Origin: Mycolicibacterium rhodesiae
Lineage (GTDB): Bacteria > Actinomycetota > Actinomycetes > Mycobacteriales > Mycobacteriaceae
Direction of reading: 5' to 3'
Assembly: GCF_002086695.1 (NCBI RefSeq)
Contig: NZ_MVIH01000003.1
Span: forward strand, 1 to 64,000
Length of the DNA: 64,000 nt
Positions 8,604 to 17,152 of this stretch are shown piece after piece (position 1 is the stretch's first letter; each line of letters starts with the position of its first letter). The notes under the pieces are model-generated. The model saw only the letters and a list, made by a program, of their open reading frames with translations. It did not search any database and was not told where the DNA came from. A program made the translations under genes and the position numbers.

Positions 8604-11600
8604 CTATCGCTTGCCCGGTGGCCGGGCACCCTTGGCGATGCCGAGGCCCTTCACCGGAGGCTCGTCGGCCTTCGGCGCTTCCGCTTTCGGCTCCTCAGCC
8701 TTCGGCTCGGCCGCTGCCGGTTCGGCCGCCGCCGGCTCAGCCGCTGCTTCGGCCGGGGCCGGGGCAGCCGCAGCCGGAGCCTTCTTGGCGCCCGGGCGAC
8801 GTGCACCTGCGGCGATGCCGAGGCCCTTGACTTCCGGCTCCGCCTTGGCCGGCTCGACCGTCTCGGCCTTGTCCGGGTCGACATTCGGCGGCTGCTTCAC
8901 GGTGGCGGCCTCAGCCTTTGGCGTCTCCGCCGCAGCAGGCGCGGCGGCAGACGACTTCTTGGCGCCGGGCCGCTTGGCGCCCGCGGCGATACCCAGTCCC
9001 TTGACCGGTGCTTCGGCAGCAGGCGCTTCGGCAGGTGCCTCAGCGGCGGGAGCAGGAGTCGATGCCTCGGCGGCCGGTGCGGCAGCCGCGGACTTCTTGG
9101 CGCCCGGTCGCTTCGCGCCGCCTGCAATGCCGAGTCCCTTGACGGGCTGAGCGGCGGGAGCTTCGGCAGCGGGAGCCTCGGCGGCAGGAGCTGCGTCAGC
9201 GGCCTTCTTGGCACCGGGGCGCTTGGCGCCGCCCGCGATGCCCAGCCCCTTGACCGGCGCGGCTTCCTTGGCCGGTGCCGGCGGCGCGGCCGCGGCAGGC
9301 TCGGCCGCCGGAGCCGCCTCGGGCTCGGGCTTCGGCGCGGGAGGTGCCTGGGCCGGTGCCGCAGCGGCGGCAGCTTCGGCCTCGCGTGCCGCCGTGCCCT
9401 TCTCCGGCAGTGTGACCGTGCTCAGGTCCAGCGACCCCAGCAGCAGCTGTGCGACGTCGAGCACCTCGACCTCGTCGGCCTTCTCGCGGTCGCCGACACC
9501 GTCGGTGATCATCACGCGGCAGAACGGGCAGCCGGTGGCGATCTTGTCCGGATCCAGCGTCAGCGCCTCGTCGACGCGTTCGTGGTTCACGCGCTTACCG
9601 ATGTGCTCTTCCATCCACATCCGTGCGCCGCCGGCGCCACAGCACAGGCCGCGATCGGCGTGCCGCGGCATTTCCGTCAGCGTCACGCCAGAGGCGTCGA
9701 TCAGCTCACGCGGCGCGTCGTAGACCTTGTTGTGCCGGCCCAGGTAGCACGGGTCGTGATAGGTGACGTTGGCTCCACCGTCCACGGTCTTCACCGGAAC
9801 CAGCTTCTTGTCGCGCACCAGACGGTTGAGCAGCTGGGTGTGGTGGACAACCGTGTAGCTGCCGCCGACCTGCGGGTATTCGCGGCCCAGCGTGTTGAAG
9901 CAGTGCGGGCAGGTCACGACGATCTTGCGGTCGACCCGCTCGACGCCCTCGAACAGATCGTTCAACGTCTCGACGTTCTGCGCGGCCAGCTGCTGGAACA
10001 GGAACTCGTTGCCGGAGCGGCGAGCCGAGTCGCCGTTGCAGGTCTCGCCGTCGCCGAGCACCAGGAACTTCACGCCGGCAGCGGCCAGCAGTTCGGCGAC
10101 GGCCTTGGTGGTCTTCTTGGCGCGATCCTCGTAGGCGCCCGCACAACCCACCCAGAACAGGTACTCGAAGCCGGCGAACGACTCGACGTCCTTGCCGTAG
10201 ACGGGGATGTCGAACTCAACCTCGTCGATCCAGGTGAGACGCTCCTTGGCGTTCTGACCCCACGGATTGCCCTTGGCCTCAAGGTTTTTGTAGAGCACGC
10301 CGAGTTCACCGGGGAACTCCGACTCCATCATCACCTGGTAGCGGCGCATGTCGACGATGTGGTCGATATGCTCGATGTCCACTGGGCACTGCTCGACGCA
10401 GGCACCGCAGGTGGTGCAGGACCACAGCACGTCGGGATCGATAACGCCGAGCTGTTCGGCGGTGCCCACCAGCGGACGGGTCGCCTGCGCCGGGCCGGAC
10501 CCCATCACTCGCTCGAAACCCGATTCCGGAACGTGGTCGTGCTCGTCGTGCTTGGTCTCGACGAAACCGCCTTCGGCAGAGGCGAACTGTTCGGCCTCGT
10601 TCTCACCGTTGGGGATCGGCTTGCCGCCGATGATGTAGGGGGCCTTGGCGAACAGATGATCGCGCAGGTTCATGATCACGAGCTTGGGCGACAACGGCTT
10701 TCCGGTGTTCCACGCCGGACACTGCGACTGGCAGCGACCACACTCGGTACACGTGGTGAAGTCGAGGTAGCCCTTCCAGGTGAAGTCCTCGATCTTGCCG
10801 CGGCCGAGCACCGCATCCTCGGCGGGATCCTCGAAGTTGATCGGCTCACCCTTGTACTCCACGGGCAGCAGCGGGCCCAGCCCGTCGGGCAGGCGCTTGA
10901 ACGTGACGTTGATCGGTGCCAGGCCGATGTGCAGGTGCTTGGAGTGCAACACGATCAGCAGGAACGCCAGCATGACGCCGATGTGGCCCATCAGCGCGAT
11001 GGTCTCGATCCACTCGTTGGCGGTGTGGCCCAGCGGTGCGAGCGGCTTGGCGAGGGCGTGGGAGAAGAAGGCACCCCAGCCGTAGGGGAACGCATCGCCG
11101 AGTGCGTTGACCGAGGCGGCACGGAAGATCGCGTAGGTCAGGATGACCAGGAAGATCATCAACAGGATCAGCCAGGCGCCGCCGGTATGCGAGCCGTAGA
11201 AGCGAGAATCCCGTCCATATTCCTTGGGCTCGGAGCGCAACCGGATGATCGCGAACACGATGATGCCGAGCAGCACGGCGACGGCGAAGAAGTCCTGCAG
11301 GAAGCCCAGCGCGTCCCACCTACCGACGATCGGGATGTGGAATTCCGGGTTGAACAGGACGCCGTAGGCCTCGAGATACACCGTCGCGAGGATGAAGAAG
11401 CCCCACATGGTGAAGAAGTGAGCGATGCCGGGGATGGACCACTTCAGCAGCTTCTTCTGGCCGAAGACCTCGGTGAACTGCGCTTTGATGCGGTCCGGGA
11501 TGTCGTCCTTGCGGCCGCTCTCATCGCTGATCGGCTGACCGGACCGGATCAGGTGGGTGAGGAACAATACGCGCCGTGCGGCAAACACCAACACGATGGC

Positions 11601-11648
11601 GGTGGCCAGCAGGCCGATGATCAGTCGACCCCAGTCGAGAGCGGTCAC
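8604..11648 (-). CDS. etfD: Membrane Fe-S electron transfer protein EtfD (Rv0338c-like) with repeat tail
   Basis: The 1014-aa protein begins with a multi-TM domain (about residues 1-260). Two 4Fe-4S motifs follow, CTECGRCQSQCP near residue 298 and CTTCGACVEQCP near residue 410, then two cysteine-rich CCG-type domains (DPCYLGRHNKVYD and LCCGAGGARMW). This is the heterodisulfide-reductase-related architecture of M. tuberculosis Rv0338c, known as EtfD, which passes electrons from EtfAB during fatty-acid oxidation to the membrane chain. From about residue 760 the protein becomes Ala/Pro/Glu-rich and carries five copies of a KGLGIAxGAxRPGAKK unit. The start is GTG. Two palindromes precede the gene. 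Confidence 0.92.
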   Translation of the reverse strand: MTALDWGRLIIGLLATAIVLVFAARRVLFLTHLIRSGQPISDESGRKDDIPDRIKAQFTEVFGQKKLLKWSIPGIAHFFTMWGFFILATVYLEAYGVLFNPEFHIPIVGRWDALGFLQDFFAVAVLLGIIVFAIIRLRSEPKEYGRDSRFYGSHTGGAWLILLMIFLVILTYAIFRAASVNALGDAFPYGWGAFFSHALAKPLAPLGHTANEWIETIALMGHIGVMLAFLLIVLHSKHLHIGLAPINVTFKRLPDGLGPLLPVEYKGEPINFEDPAEDAVLGRGKIEDFTWKGYLDFTTCTECGRCQSQCPAWNTGKPLSPKLVIMNLRDHLFAKAPYIIGGKPIPNGENEAEQFASAEGGFVETKHDEHDHVPESGFERVMGSGPAQATRPLVGTAEQLGVIDPDVLWSCTTCGACVEQCPVDIEHIDHIVDMRRYQVMMESEFPGELGVLYKNLEAKGNPWGQNAKERLTWIDEVEFDIPVYGKDVESFAGFEYLFWVGCAGAYEDRAKKTTKAVAELLAAAGVKFLVLGDGETCNGDSARRSGNEFLFQQLAAQNVETLNDLFEGVERVDRKIVVTCPHCFNTLGREYPQVGGSYTVVHHTQLLNRLVRDKKLVPVKTVDGGANVTYHDPCYLGRHNKVYDAPRELIDASGVTLTEMPRHADRGLCCGAGGARMWMEEHIGKRVNHERVDEALTLDPDKIATGCPFCRVMITDGVGDREKADEVEVLDVAQLLLGSLDLSTVTLPEKGTAAREAEAAAAAAPAQAPPAPKPEPEAAPAAEPAAAAPPAPAKEAAPVKGLGIAGGAKRPGAKKAADAAPAAEAPAAEAPAAQPVKGLGIAGGAKRPGAKKSAAAAPAAEASTPAPAAEAPAEAPAAEAPVKGLGIAAGAKRPGAKKSSAAAPAAAETPKAEAATVKQPPNVDPDKAETVEPAKAEPEVKGLGIAAGARRPGAKKAPAAAAPAPAEAAAEPAAAEPAAAEPKAEEPKAEAPKADEPPVKGLGIAKGARPPGKR
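8606..9254 (-). repeat. Five in-frame repeats encoding KGLGIAxGAxRPGAKK in EtfD
   Basis: Near-identical segments of about 48 bp occur at roughly 9206-9254, 9101-9144, 8960-9004, 8785-8830 and 8606-8651. Ala/Pro/Glu-rich spacers of 50-130 bp separate them. Each encodes a basic Gly-rich motif; the last copy is shortened (RPPGKR) and ends the protein. Confidence 0.85.
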
Positions 11649-11665
11649 GGACAGCCTCCCTGTCG

Positions 11666-11687
11666 TAAGTTACCCTATAGTAACTTA
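11666..11687. promoter_or_regulatory. Palindromic operator, distal to proximal copy 1, upstream of etfD
   Basis: A perfect inverted repeat TAAGTTAC-N6-GTAACTTA lies 18 bp upstream of the etfD GTG start. It is AT-rich in GC-rich surroundings. The form suits a homodimeric regulator (TetR or GntR class), but the regulator is not identifiable from the window. Confidence 0.75.
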
Positions 11688-11690
11688 GCG

Positions 11691-11712
11691 TAAGTTACCG
11701 ACCAGTAACTTA
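11691..11712. promoter_or_regulatory. Palindromic operator copy 2 upstream of etfD
   Basis: This is a second perfect TAAGTTAC-N6-GTAACTTA with a different spacer. Its centre lies 25 bp from the centre of the first copy. The arms are identical in both copies, which makes chance unlikely. Together they occupy the presumed promoter region of etfD, between iniR and etfD. Confidence 0.75.
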
Positions 11713-11796
11713 ACTTCAATCCAGCTCATAGTTGCATCTCGGCATTTGGCGCCGCTACAAAGGCTGTCCTAACTAGCAGCGGGCGCGGCCGCGATC

Positions 11797-14289
11797 TCAG
11801 GCCTGCGGGGACAGAATCGCCCGGAGCATCGACAGCATTTCCGACCGGGACTCCGCGCCGAGCCGACGACGGATCCTGGCGACGTGATGTTCAACGGTCT
11901 TCGCGGAGATGAACAGCTGCGCGCCGATATCGCGGTAGGGCATGCCCAGCAACAACAGCTCGGCCACCTCGCGCTCGCGATCCGACAGCGGGGAGGACGC
12001 CTGTCGTGCTCCCGCCGCAGGCCCTGCCGCCTCAGGTACCAGCGGCTGCCCGCCGTCGTCGCCTGCGCTGTCGCCGGCAGACAGTTTCAGGTCGCGGGCG
12101 ACCTGCAGCATGAGTCCCGACACTTTGGGGTCGGAGGTCTGCAGTGCTGCTTGGCCGGCCAGCCGGGTCGCATCAGCAGTCAGGCCGAACTGGGCCAGTC
12201 CGCGGGCGGCGGCGCCGACCTCTTCGCCGTCGACCTGTCCGGCGAGCACCCGCAACCACGTCCGGCCGGCCACGGCCAGCGCCTTGGCGAACGGGCTGTG
12301 CGCCGCCGACGCGGTCAGCGCCTGCCCATGCGGCGCCACCGCGGCCGGATCACTGGCCAGGATCCCGGCGTGCACGCCGGCCCACCGCAGCGGCACCGAC
12401 CAGGTGGGCGGACTGCCCAGCGACTCCAGCAGACCGAACGCCTGCTCGAGAGCGGGCGTCAGCCGGTCCTGCTGGCCGATCCGGGCCGACGCCACCCACA
12501 GCTCACCCAACGGAAGCAGTGAGAACAGGTCGATCGAATACTCGACCAACACCTCCATCGCCGCATACCAGTGCTTCTGCAGGGCGCCCGCATCGCCGCC
12601 GCGGCGGGCCAGTGCGGTGCGCAGGGCGGCTGTCCACAGCGCGTCGCGGCGATGCGTGCCGTCGAGTCCGGCGATATCGGCGGCGGACGCCGCGAATTGG
12701 CCGTCCTGCATCTTGGTCCAGCCGAGCAGCAGGCGGTGCCGATGCCCGTACAGCGGCTCGTCGGCGTCTCGGTCGGCGCGCACCGCGCGGGCGATCACGC
12801 TGCGCGCACGAACCGGGTCACCGCCGTGCAGTGCGGCCAGCGTGACCAGAGCCGCCGGGCTGTCCGGGAGTACCTGCGCCGCCGAATACTCAGCGGCCAT
12901 CGCCGCGCCGAGTTTGGTGACCGCCGTCGAATACGGACCTTGCAATGTCGCCAGCAGACCCTCGGCCAGGGTGCGGGCAGCGCGGGAAGCCGCGGTCGGG
13001 GGGCCCGCGCTCGGCACGGCAAGCGCGCGTTCGGCAGCGGCGGCATCACCTGTCGCGGTGAGCACGATCGCCGCGGCCGCACCCACAGCTGCGTCGGGAT
13101 ATGGGCCGAGCCAGCCGAAGAGTTCAGACGCCTGTGCCGCGTTGCCGTTGAGCATCGCGACGCTGGCCGCAACCCGGACCGCCGCCGCGCGCTCGGCGGG
13201 ATCCTCGGACGCCAAAAGACTGTCCGCTTCGCTTGCGGCCCCGGACGATTCACCGGCCAGCGCCAGCGCATCGGCCAACTGTGCCCGCAGCTCGACCGCA
13301 CCGGCATCGACCGCGGCGCGGAGCAGGGCCGGGTCGGCACGGCCAGTGGCAACCTGTCGGCGCAGGACCTCGGCCAGTTGTTCGTCGCGCACACCGTGTT
13401 CGGCCAACCGCAGCGCCAGGTCCGGGGACAGGGTCGACATCGCGATCTGTGAGCGCAGCAGCGCGGTCTCGACGTCGTGGTGGCGCGCGTTGCCAAGAAT
13501 CTGCGCGACTGCGCGGTGCACGCCACGCAGGAAGTGCGGGCTGTGCGCGGGTTCGACCAGTCCGGTGGCGCGGGCCCGGTCGATGAGCATCCTCGCCTCA
13601 TCTGAGGGAACCTGAAGTGTCGCAGCCAGATCGGCGGCTCCGAGATCGCGGCTGAGCGAGGCGATCAGCAGCGCATCGAGGTCGGGTTCGCTGAGCCGGC
13701 GTAGCCGGTCGTTGAGCGCGATCAGCGCAGCCTGTCTGATCGACGCAGCGGAGTACGGGCGCGCGGAGGCCAGCGCGGCGTCGACCAGGAATGGGATGCC
13801 TGCCGTCGCGACGAGAATGCTGGTCACCAACTCGGTGCGCGGCGGATGGCCGGACGGGTCGGTCATCCGCCGGGACAGCATGGCAGATGTCATCGGCCCC
13901 AGGGCAATTCGGGATCGCTCACGCTCGATCGCCGTCATCAGCGCCTGCAGAGCCTCGTCGTGGTCGCGTGGCTGCGTCGCCACCACGACCGTCGACGACG
14001 GATCAGCGACGAGCTCGGTGAGCCGCTGCAACTCGGCCGCGGGCAGCAGGTGCGCGTCGTCGACCACCACGGCGGCATCGGCACGATCACCGTCCGCCGG
14101 TGCATGGGTCACGACGGCCGAACCCGCCCCGCGCAAAGCGTCGCGCACCGCGACGAGCAGTGTGCTCTTCCCCGTTCCGACTCCGCCGGTCACCAGCATC
14201 TTGACCGGCTCCGACCCCAGTGCGCTGATGGCATTGCCGGCACCCGGCGGAAGATGCTGCGCTGGAACCGAATCGGGCACCGGCGTCAC
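11797..14289 (-). CDS. iniR: STAND-type ATPase / LuxR-family transcriptional regulator of the ini locus
   Basis: The 830-aa protein has a P-loop near residues 35-43 (GGVGTGKST) and a Walker B-like VVVDDAHLL. A long Ala-rich helical region, probably TPR-like, follows, and a C-terminal LuxR HTH starts at about residue 765 (LSDREREVAELLLLGMPYRDIGAQL, SAKTVEHHVARI). It matches Rv0339c/IniR, reported to control iniBAC. Such STAND regulators couple ligand sensing to DNA binding. The GTG start overlaps the stop of the upstream Hsp70-like gene by two bases, so the pair is translationally coupled. It probably acts on the nearby ini promoters. Confidence 0.88.
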   Translation of the reverse strand: MTPVPDSVPAQHLPPGAGNAISALGSEPVKMLVTGGVGTGKSTLLVAVRDALRGAGSAVVTHAPADGDRADAAVVVDDAHLLPAAELQRLTELVADPSSTVVVATQPRDHDEALQALMTAIERERSRIALGPMTSAMLSRRMTDPSGHPPRTELVTSILVATAGIPFLVDAALASARPYSAASIRQAALIALNDRLRRLSEPDLDALLIASLSRDLGAADLAATLQVPSDEARMLIDRARATGLVEPAHSPHFLRGVHRAVAQILGNARHHDVETALLRSQIAMSTLSPDLALRLAEHGVRDEQLAEVLRRQVATGRADPALLRAAVDAGAVELRAQLADALALAGESSGAASEADSLLASEDPAERAAAVRVAASVAMLNGNAAQASELFGWLGPYPDAAVGAAAAIVLTATGDAAAAERALAVPSAGPPTAASRAARTLAEGLLATLQGPYSTAVTKLGAAMAAEYSAAQVLPDSPAALVTLAALHGGDPVRARSVIARAVRADRDADEPLYGHRHRLLLGWTKMQDGQFAASAADIAGLDGTHRRDALWTAALRTALARRGGDAGALQKHWYAAMEVLVEYSIDLFSLLPLGELWVASARIGQQDRLTPALEQAFGLLESLGSPPTWSVPLRWAGVHAGILASDPAAVAPHGQALTASAAHSPFAKALAVAGRTWLRVLAGQVDGEEVGAAARGLAQFGLTADATRLAGQAALQTSDPKVSGLMLQVARDLKLSAGDSAGDDGGQPLVPEAAGPAAGARQASSPLSDREREVAELLLLGMPYRDIGAQLFISAKTVEHHVARIRRRLGAESRSEMLSMLRAILSPQA

Positions 14290-16199
14290 GCCCCCGGGGG
14301 CGACGTCACGCCAGTGATGATGTCGCGGGTGGTCGGCGGGGCGACCGTGGTGGTGATCGGTTTGACGGTTGTCGTCGGCGGGGCCTGTGTGGTCGTCGGC
14401 GGTTGCGTCGTGGTCGTCGGAGGCGCAGTGGTCGTGGTGGGCGGCTGGGTGGTGGTCGTGGTCGTCGTCGGCGGAGTCGTGGTGGTCGTGGTCGTCGTTG
14501 TGGTGGTTGTGGTCGTCGTCGTAGTGGTCGACGGCGTTGTCGTGGTGGTGGTCGTGGTGGGCGCGGTAGTGGTGGTGGTCGGGATGACCGTGGTCGACGC
14601 CGGGATCGTCGACTCGGTGGGCACCCCGTCGTTACCGGTGATCGTGACCGTCTGCGGCGGAACGACACTCGTGGCCGGTGCCTCGGTGGGATCGCCGGGT
14701 TTGGTGACCCGGGTTGTCGTGGTGCTCGGCGTGCTGTCGGCACTCGTGAGGGTGATCGCCAGTCCGCCGACCGCCACTGCGGCCAGAGCGGCGGCGATAC
14801 CGAACAGCAGCGGCGGGCGCCGGTACCACGGCACCGGCGCGGCGACCAGTTCGGTCTCGGAGTCCGGCGGCTCGAACTCGACCATCGGGCGCATCCCGGT
14901 GGCTTGCGCCTGCTGAGCGTAATCGAAGGTGTAGTCCTCACCGGAATACGGCACCGGCTCGGCGCCGGGAGCATCGTCCTGCGACCAGGCCAGCGCGCGG
15001 AACGTCGCCGACGGCGAACCGTCGGTGGCCGATTCGGTTGCGGCCGCGCCCGCTGTCCCGGCCGCCCACGCCGCCGGAGCCAGACCGGTGGGTGCGTCGG
15101 CGGCGGCCACCGCCATCCCCGTCGGCGCATCCGGTGCTCCGCCGCGTGCGGCGATCACGGCCGATCCGATAGCCGCGTTGAGACCCGGCAACGGCGTGGT
15201 GATCACCGGAACGCGCAGTTCCTCGGAAAGCCGTTGGGTCAGCAGCGGTATCGCGGCACCGCCACCGACGGTGGCGACCGCGGCAAGGTTGACTGCCGGA
15301 ATTCTGTTGCGCTCCAGCACATCTCCGAGTGCATCCAGGAAACCCGCAAGCGGTTCGGCGAGCAGCGCTTCCAGTTCCGGGCGGGTGACCCGGATATCGG
15401 AGCGGAAGCCGGGCAGTTCGACCGGCACCACGGTCGCGGTCTCGGAAGACAGTCGCTCCTTGGCCTGGCGGCACTCGTCGCGCAGCCGGGTCAATGGGCC
15501 CACGGCGTTGGTGCTGGCGGGGTCGAGATTCGCCTCGTCGCGGACGCCGGCCAGCACCTGGGTCAGCAGCGCCTGGTCGAGATGGTCGCCGGAGAGGTCG
15601 GTGACGCGCACCGTCTCGCCGATCGGCTGCAGGTTGGCGCCGGCGTCGGCGAGGGTGATGTTGGCACCGCTGCCGCCGAAGTCGCACAGCGCCACCACGC
15701 CTTGCGACGGCAGCCCCGGATCAGCCTGCAGGGCGGCCAGCGCGGCCGTCGCATCGGAAATCAGCATCGGCGGAATACCATTGGGCGACAAGGCAGGCCG
15801 GGTGCGCAGCGCACCACGCAAGGCACCGACGGCACCGGCACCCCAGTACGCGGGAACCGCGACGACCACAGTGGAGGCCGGTGAGCCGTCATCGGCGGCG
15901 CGGGCCATCGCCTCGAGCGCGTCGGCGATCAAGTCCTCGCCGCGATGCGGCGAACCGTCGGCGGCCACCAACGGCACCGGGTCGCCCGCCCGCTCGACGA
16001 AACCGCGGAACACCTGACCGGCCTCGGTGATATTCGGGCTCGTCAACTCCGGGTTCTGGGAGGGAACGCCGACCTCGGGAGGCCGGTTGTCCCACAACGT
16101 CAACACCGACCGGCGAGTGACCGGCCGGCGGCCCGGACGTGCCGCCGCCAGGTTGGTCGCTCCGATCGACAACCCCAGCGATTCGCTCAATTCGCACAT
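14286..16199 (-). CDS. Membrane-anchored degenerate Hsp70-like protein with Thr-rich tail
   Basis: The 637-aa protein has an N-terminal DnaK-like ATPase fold. Phosphate-1 LSIGATN replaces the usual I-D-L-G-T-T-N, phosphate-2 is CDFGGSGAN, and the adenosine motif is VGGGAAIP. No substrate-binding domain follows. Instead a linker leads to VPWYRRPPLLFG, one TM segment near residue 500, and a tail of almost pure Thr/Pro/Val. Loss of the first Asp suggests weak or absent ATPase activity. The ATG at 16199 is chosen because the fold begins there. The gene is divergent from the IniB-like gene and coupled to iniR. Confidence 0.75.
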   Translation of the reverse strand: MCELSESLGLSIGATNLAAARPGRRPVTRRSVLTLWDNRPPEVGVPSQNPELTSPNITEAGQVFRGFVERAGDPVPLVAADGSPHRGEDLIADALEAMARAADDGSPASTVVVAVPAYWGAGAVGALRGALRTRPALSPNGIPPMLISDATAALAALQADPGLPSQGVVALCDFGGSGANITLADAGANLQPIGETVRVTDLSGDHLDQALLTQVLAGVRDEANLDPASTNAVGPLTRLRDECRQAKERLSSETATVVPVELPGFRSDIRVTRPELEALLAEPLAGFLDALGDVLERNRIPAVNLAAVATVGGGAAIPLLTQRLSEELRVPVITTPLPGLNAAIGSAVIAARGGAPDAPTGMAVAAADAPTGLAPAAWAAGTAGAAATESATDGSPSATFRALAWSQDDAPGAEPVPYSGEDYTFDYAQQAQATGMRPMVEFEPPDSETELVAAPVPWYRRPPLLFGIAAALAAVAVGGLAITLTSADSTPSTTTTRVTKPGDPTEAPATSVVPPQTVTITGNDGVPTESTIPASTTVIPTTTTTAPTTTTTTTTPSTTTTTTTTTTTTTTTTTTPPTTTTTTTQPPTTTTAPPTTTTQPPTTTQAPPTTTVKPITTTVAPPTTRDIITGVTSPPGA

Positions 16200-16236
16200 C
16201 CCTCCGCTGCCTGGCCGGCAGCCGTCATCACCATAT

Positions 16237-16276
16237 CCCCTAATGTCTTCTGAACCCCTAAGGCTGCACCCCCTAA
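16237..16276. promoter_or_regulatory. Three CCCCTAA direct repeats in the Hsp70-like/IniB-like divergent promoter
   Basis: CCCCTAA occurs at 16237-16243, 16255-16261 and 16270-16276 inside the 195-bp gap between the Hsp70-like gene and the IniB-like gene. The same sequence recurs in front of iniB. This looks like a shared regulator or promoter element; IniR, encoded next door, is the obvious candidate but is not proven. Confidence 0.55.
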
Positions 16277-16394
16277 TGGTGTCGCGGTTCGAGTGGCTTC
16301 GACACCGATCACGGCACGCGCGTCCGCCGATAACATTCTTGGCAGCAGCTGGGATTCCACTGTGACTATCGGTGGCGGGAGAGAAGGCGTTTCC

Positions 16395-16934
16395 ATGGCA
16401 AATTCGTTGCTGGACTTCGTGATGTCGCTCGTGCGGGATCCCGACGCCGCCGCACGCTACGCCGCGGACCCGGGCGGCGCCATCGCCGACGCCCATCTGA
16501 CCGATGTGACCAGCGCTGACGTCAACAACCTGATTCCGATGGTTGCCGACTCGCTGTCGGGTCCACTGTCGGGTGCCGGGTTCGGCCCCGGGGCCGGCAC
16601 GGGCGACGGCAACGTATGGGCGAGCGGAGCGGCGACGGCGGCCTTCGACGCCTTCGATCACCTGCCCGCGGCTGCCACCGCTCCCGACGTCCACTCGGTG
16701 ATCACCGATGTCGCCCAGCACGCGGATCAGGCTCCGGCTTTGATCACCGATCTCGGTGCCGACCCTGGCGCGCTGGACCTGCCGGACACCGCCTCGCAGC
16801 TCACCGACACGCTCGCCGACCATGGCGTCTCTCCCGACGCCGTCCAGGACTGGGCCGACCACACCACCTGGGACCACGGCCATGTCGACGACAACCACAC
16901 TCAGGTCGACCACTCCGGTTTCGACTTGTTCTGA
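16395..16934 (+). CDS. IniB-like protein (Rv0340-type)
   Basis: The 179-aa protein shares the IniB N-terminal domain: MANSLLDFVMSLVRDPDAAA is followed by A-x-P-G-G-A-I-x-D-A-H-L-T and D-V-N-N-L-I-P. That is the same pattern as iniB downstream (LLDWILDLFRNEDAARAF). The rest is Gly/Ala/Asp-rich, and the last 25 residues are rich in His and Asp. Length is that of M. tuberculosis Rv0340. The ATG at 16395 follows GAAGGCG. Function is unknown. A strong terminator follows, so iniB has its own promoter. Confidence 0.8.
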   Translation: MANSLLDFVMSLVRDPDAAARYAADPGGAIADAHLTDVTSADVNNLIPMVADSLSGPLSGAGFGPGAGTGDGNVWASGAATAAFDAFDHLPAAATAPDVHSVITDVAQHADQAPALITDLGADPGALDLPDTASQLTDTLADHGVSPDAVQDWADHTTWDHGHVDDNHTQVDHSGFDLF

Positions 16935-16942
16935 TCCCCCGG

Positions 16943-16976
16943 CAAATCCCCACGTCCACCGTGACGTGGGGATTTG
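16943..16976 (+). terminator. Intrinsic terminator after the IniB-like gene
   Basis: Perfect 14-base arms at 16943-16956 and 16963-16976 enclose a 6-base loop, followed by TCGTTTT. The hairpin separates the IniB-like gene from the iniB promoter. Confidence 0.85.
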
Positions 16977-16992
16977 TCGTTTTCCGGGGTCG

Positions 16993-17020
16993 TCCCTAGG
17001 GACCCCCTAATCCCCTAGGG
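16993..17020. promoter_or_regulatory. iniB upstream repeats CCCTAGGG / CCCCTAA
   Basis: A perfect palindrome TCCCTAGGGA (16993-17002) is followed by CCCCTAA (17004-17010) and a second CCCTAGGG (17013-17020). The two CCCTAGGG copies are 19 bp apart. They lie about 130 bp before the iniB start and share the CCCCTAA core with the upstream divergent promoter. They are probably part of the drug-responsive ini promoter. Confidence 0.6.
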
Positions 17021-17152
17021 ACCCACCCCTGGCCGGCCCTAGTGGGGGTGTGGTGAAGAGGGGTTTCGGCCCCGTTTTCGCCCGTCGCTCGCGTCCATAA
17101 CGTGGTCTCCAGATCGCCGGAGTCACCGGCGAACACACCGAAAGGTCCGACC

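Noticed and set aside
9582..11693. Long open frame on the plus strand opposite etfD
   Set aside because: It is an antisense shadow of a conserved coding sequence in GC-rich DNA; its translation has no domain and the minus-strand frame has clear Fe-S motifs.
14403..15884. Arg/Gly-rich plus-strand frames opposite the Hsp70-like gene
   Set aside because: They arise from the Thr-rich tail read in reverse; composition is Arg/Gly only and no start signal is present.
16914..16934. Hsp70-like gene extending upstream to 16913 on the minus strand
   Set aside because: The extra 238 codons lie over the IniB-like gene and lack Hsp70 similarity; the ATP-site motif begins at the ATG at 16199.
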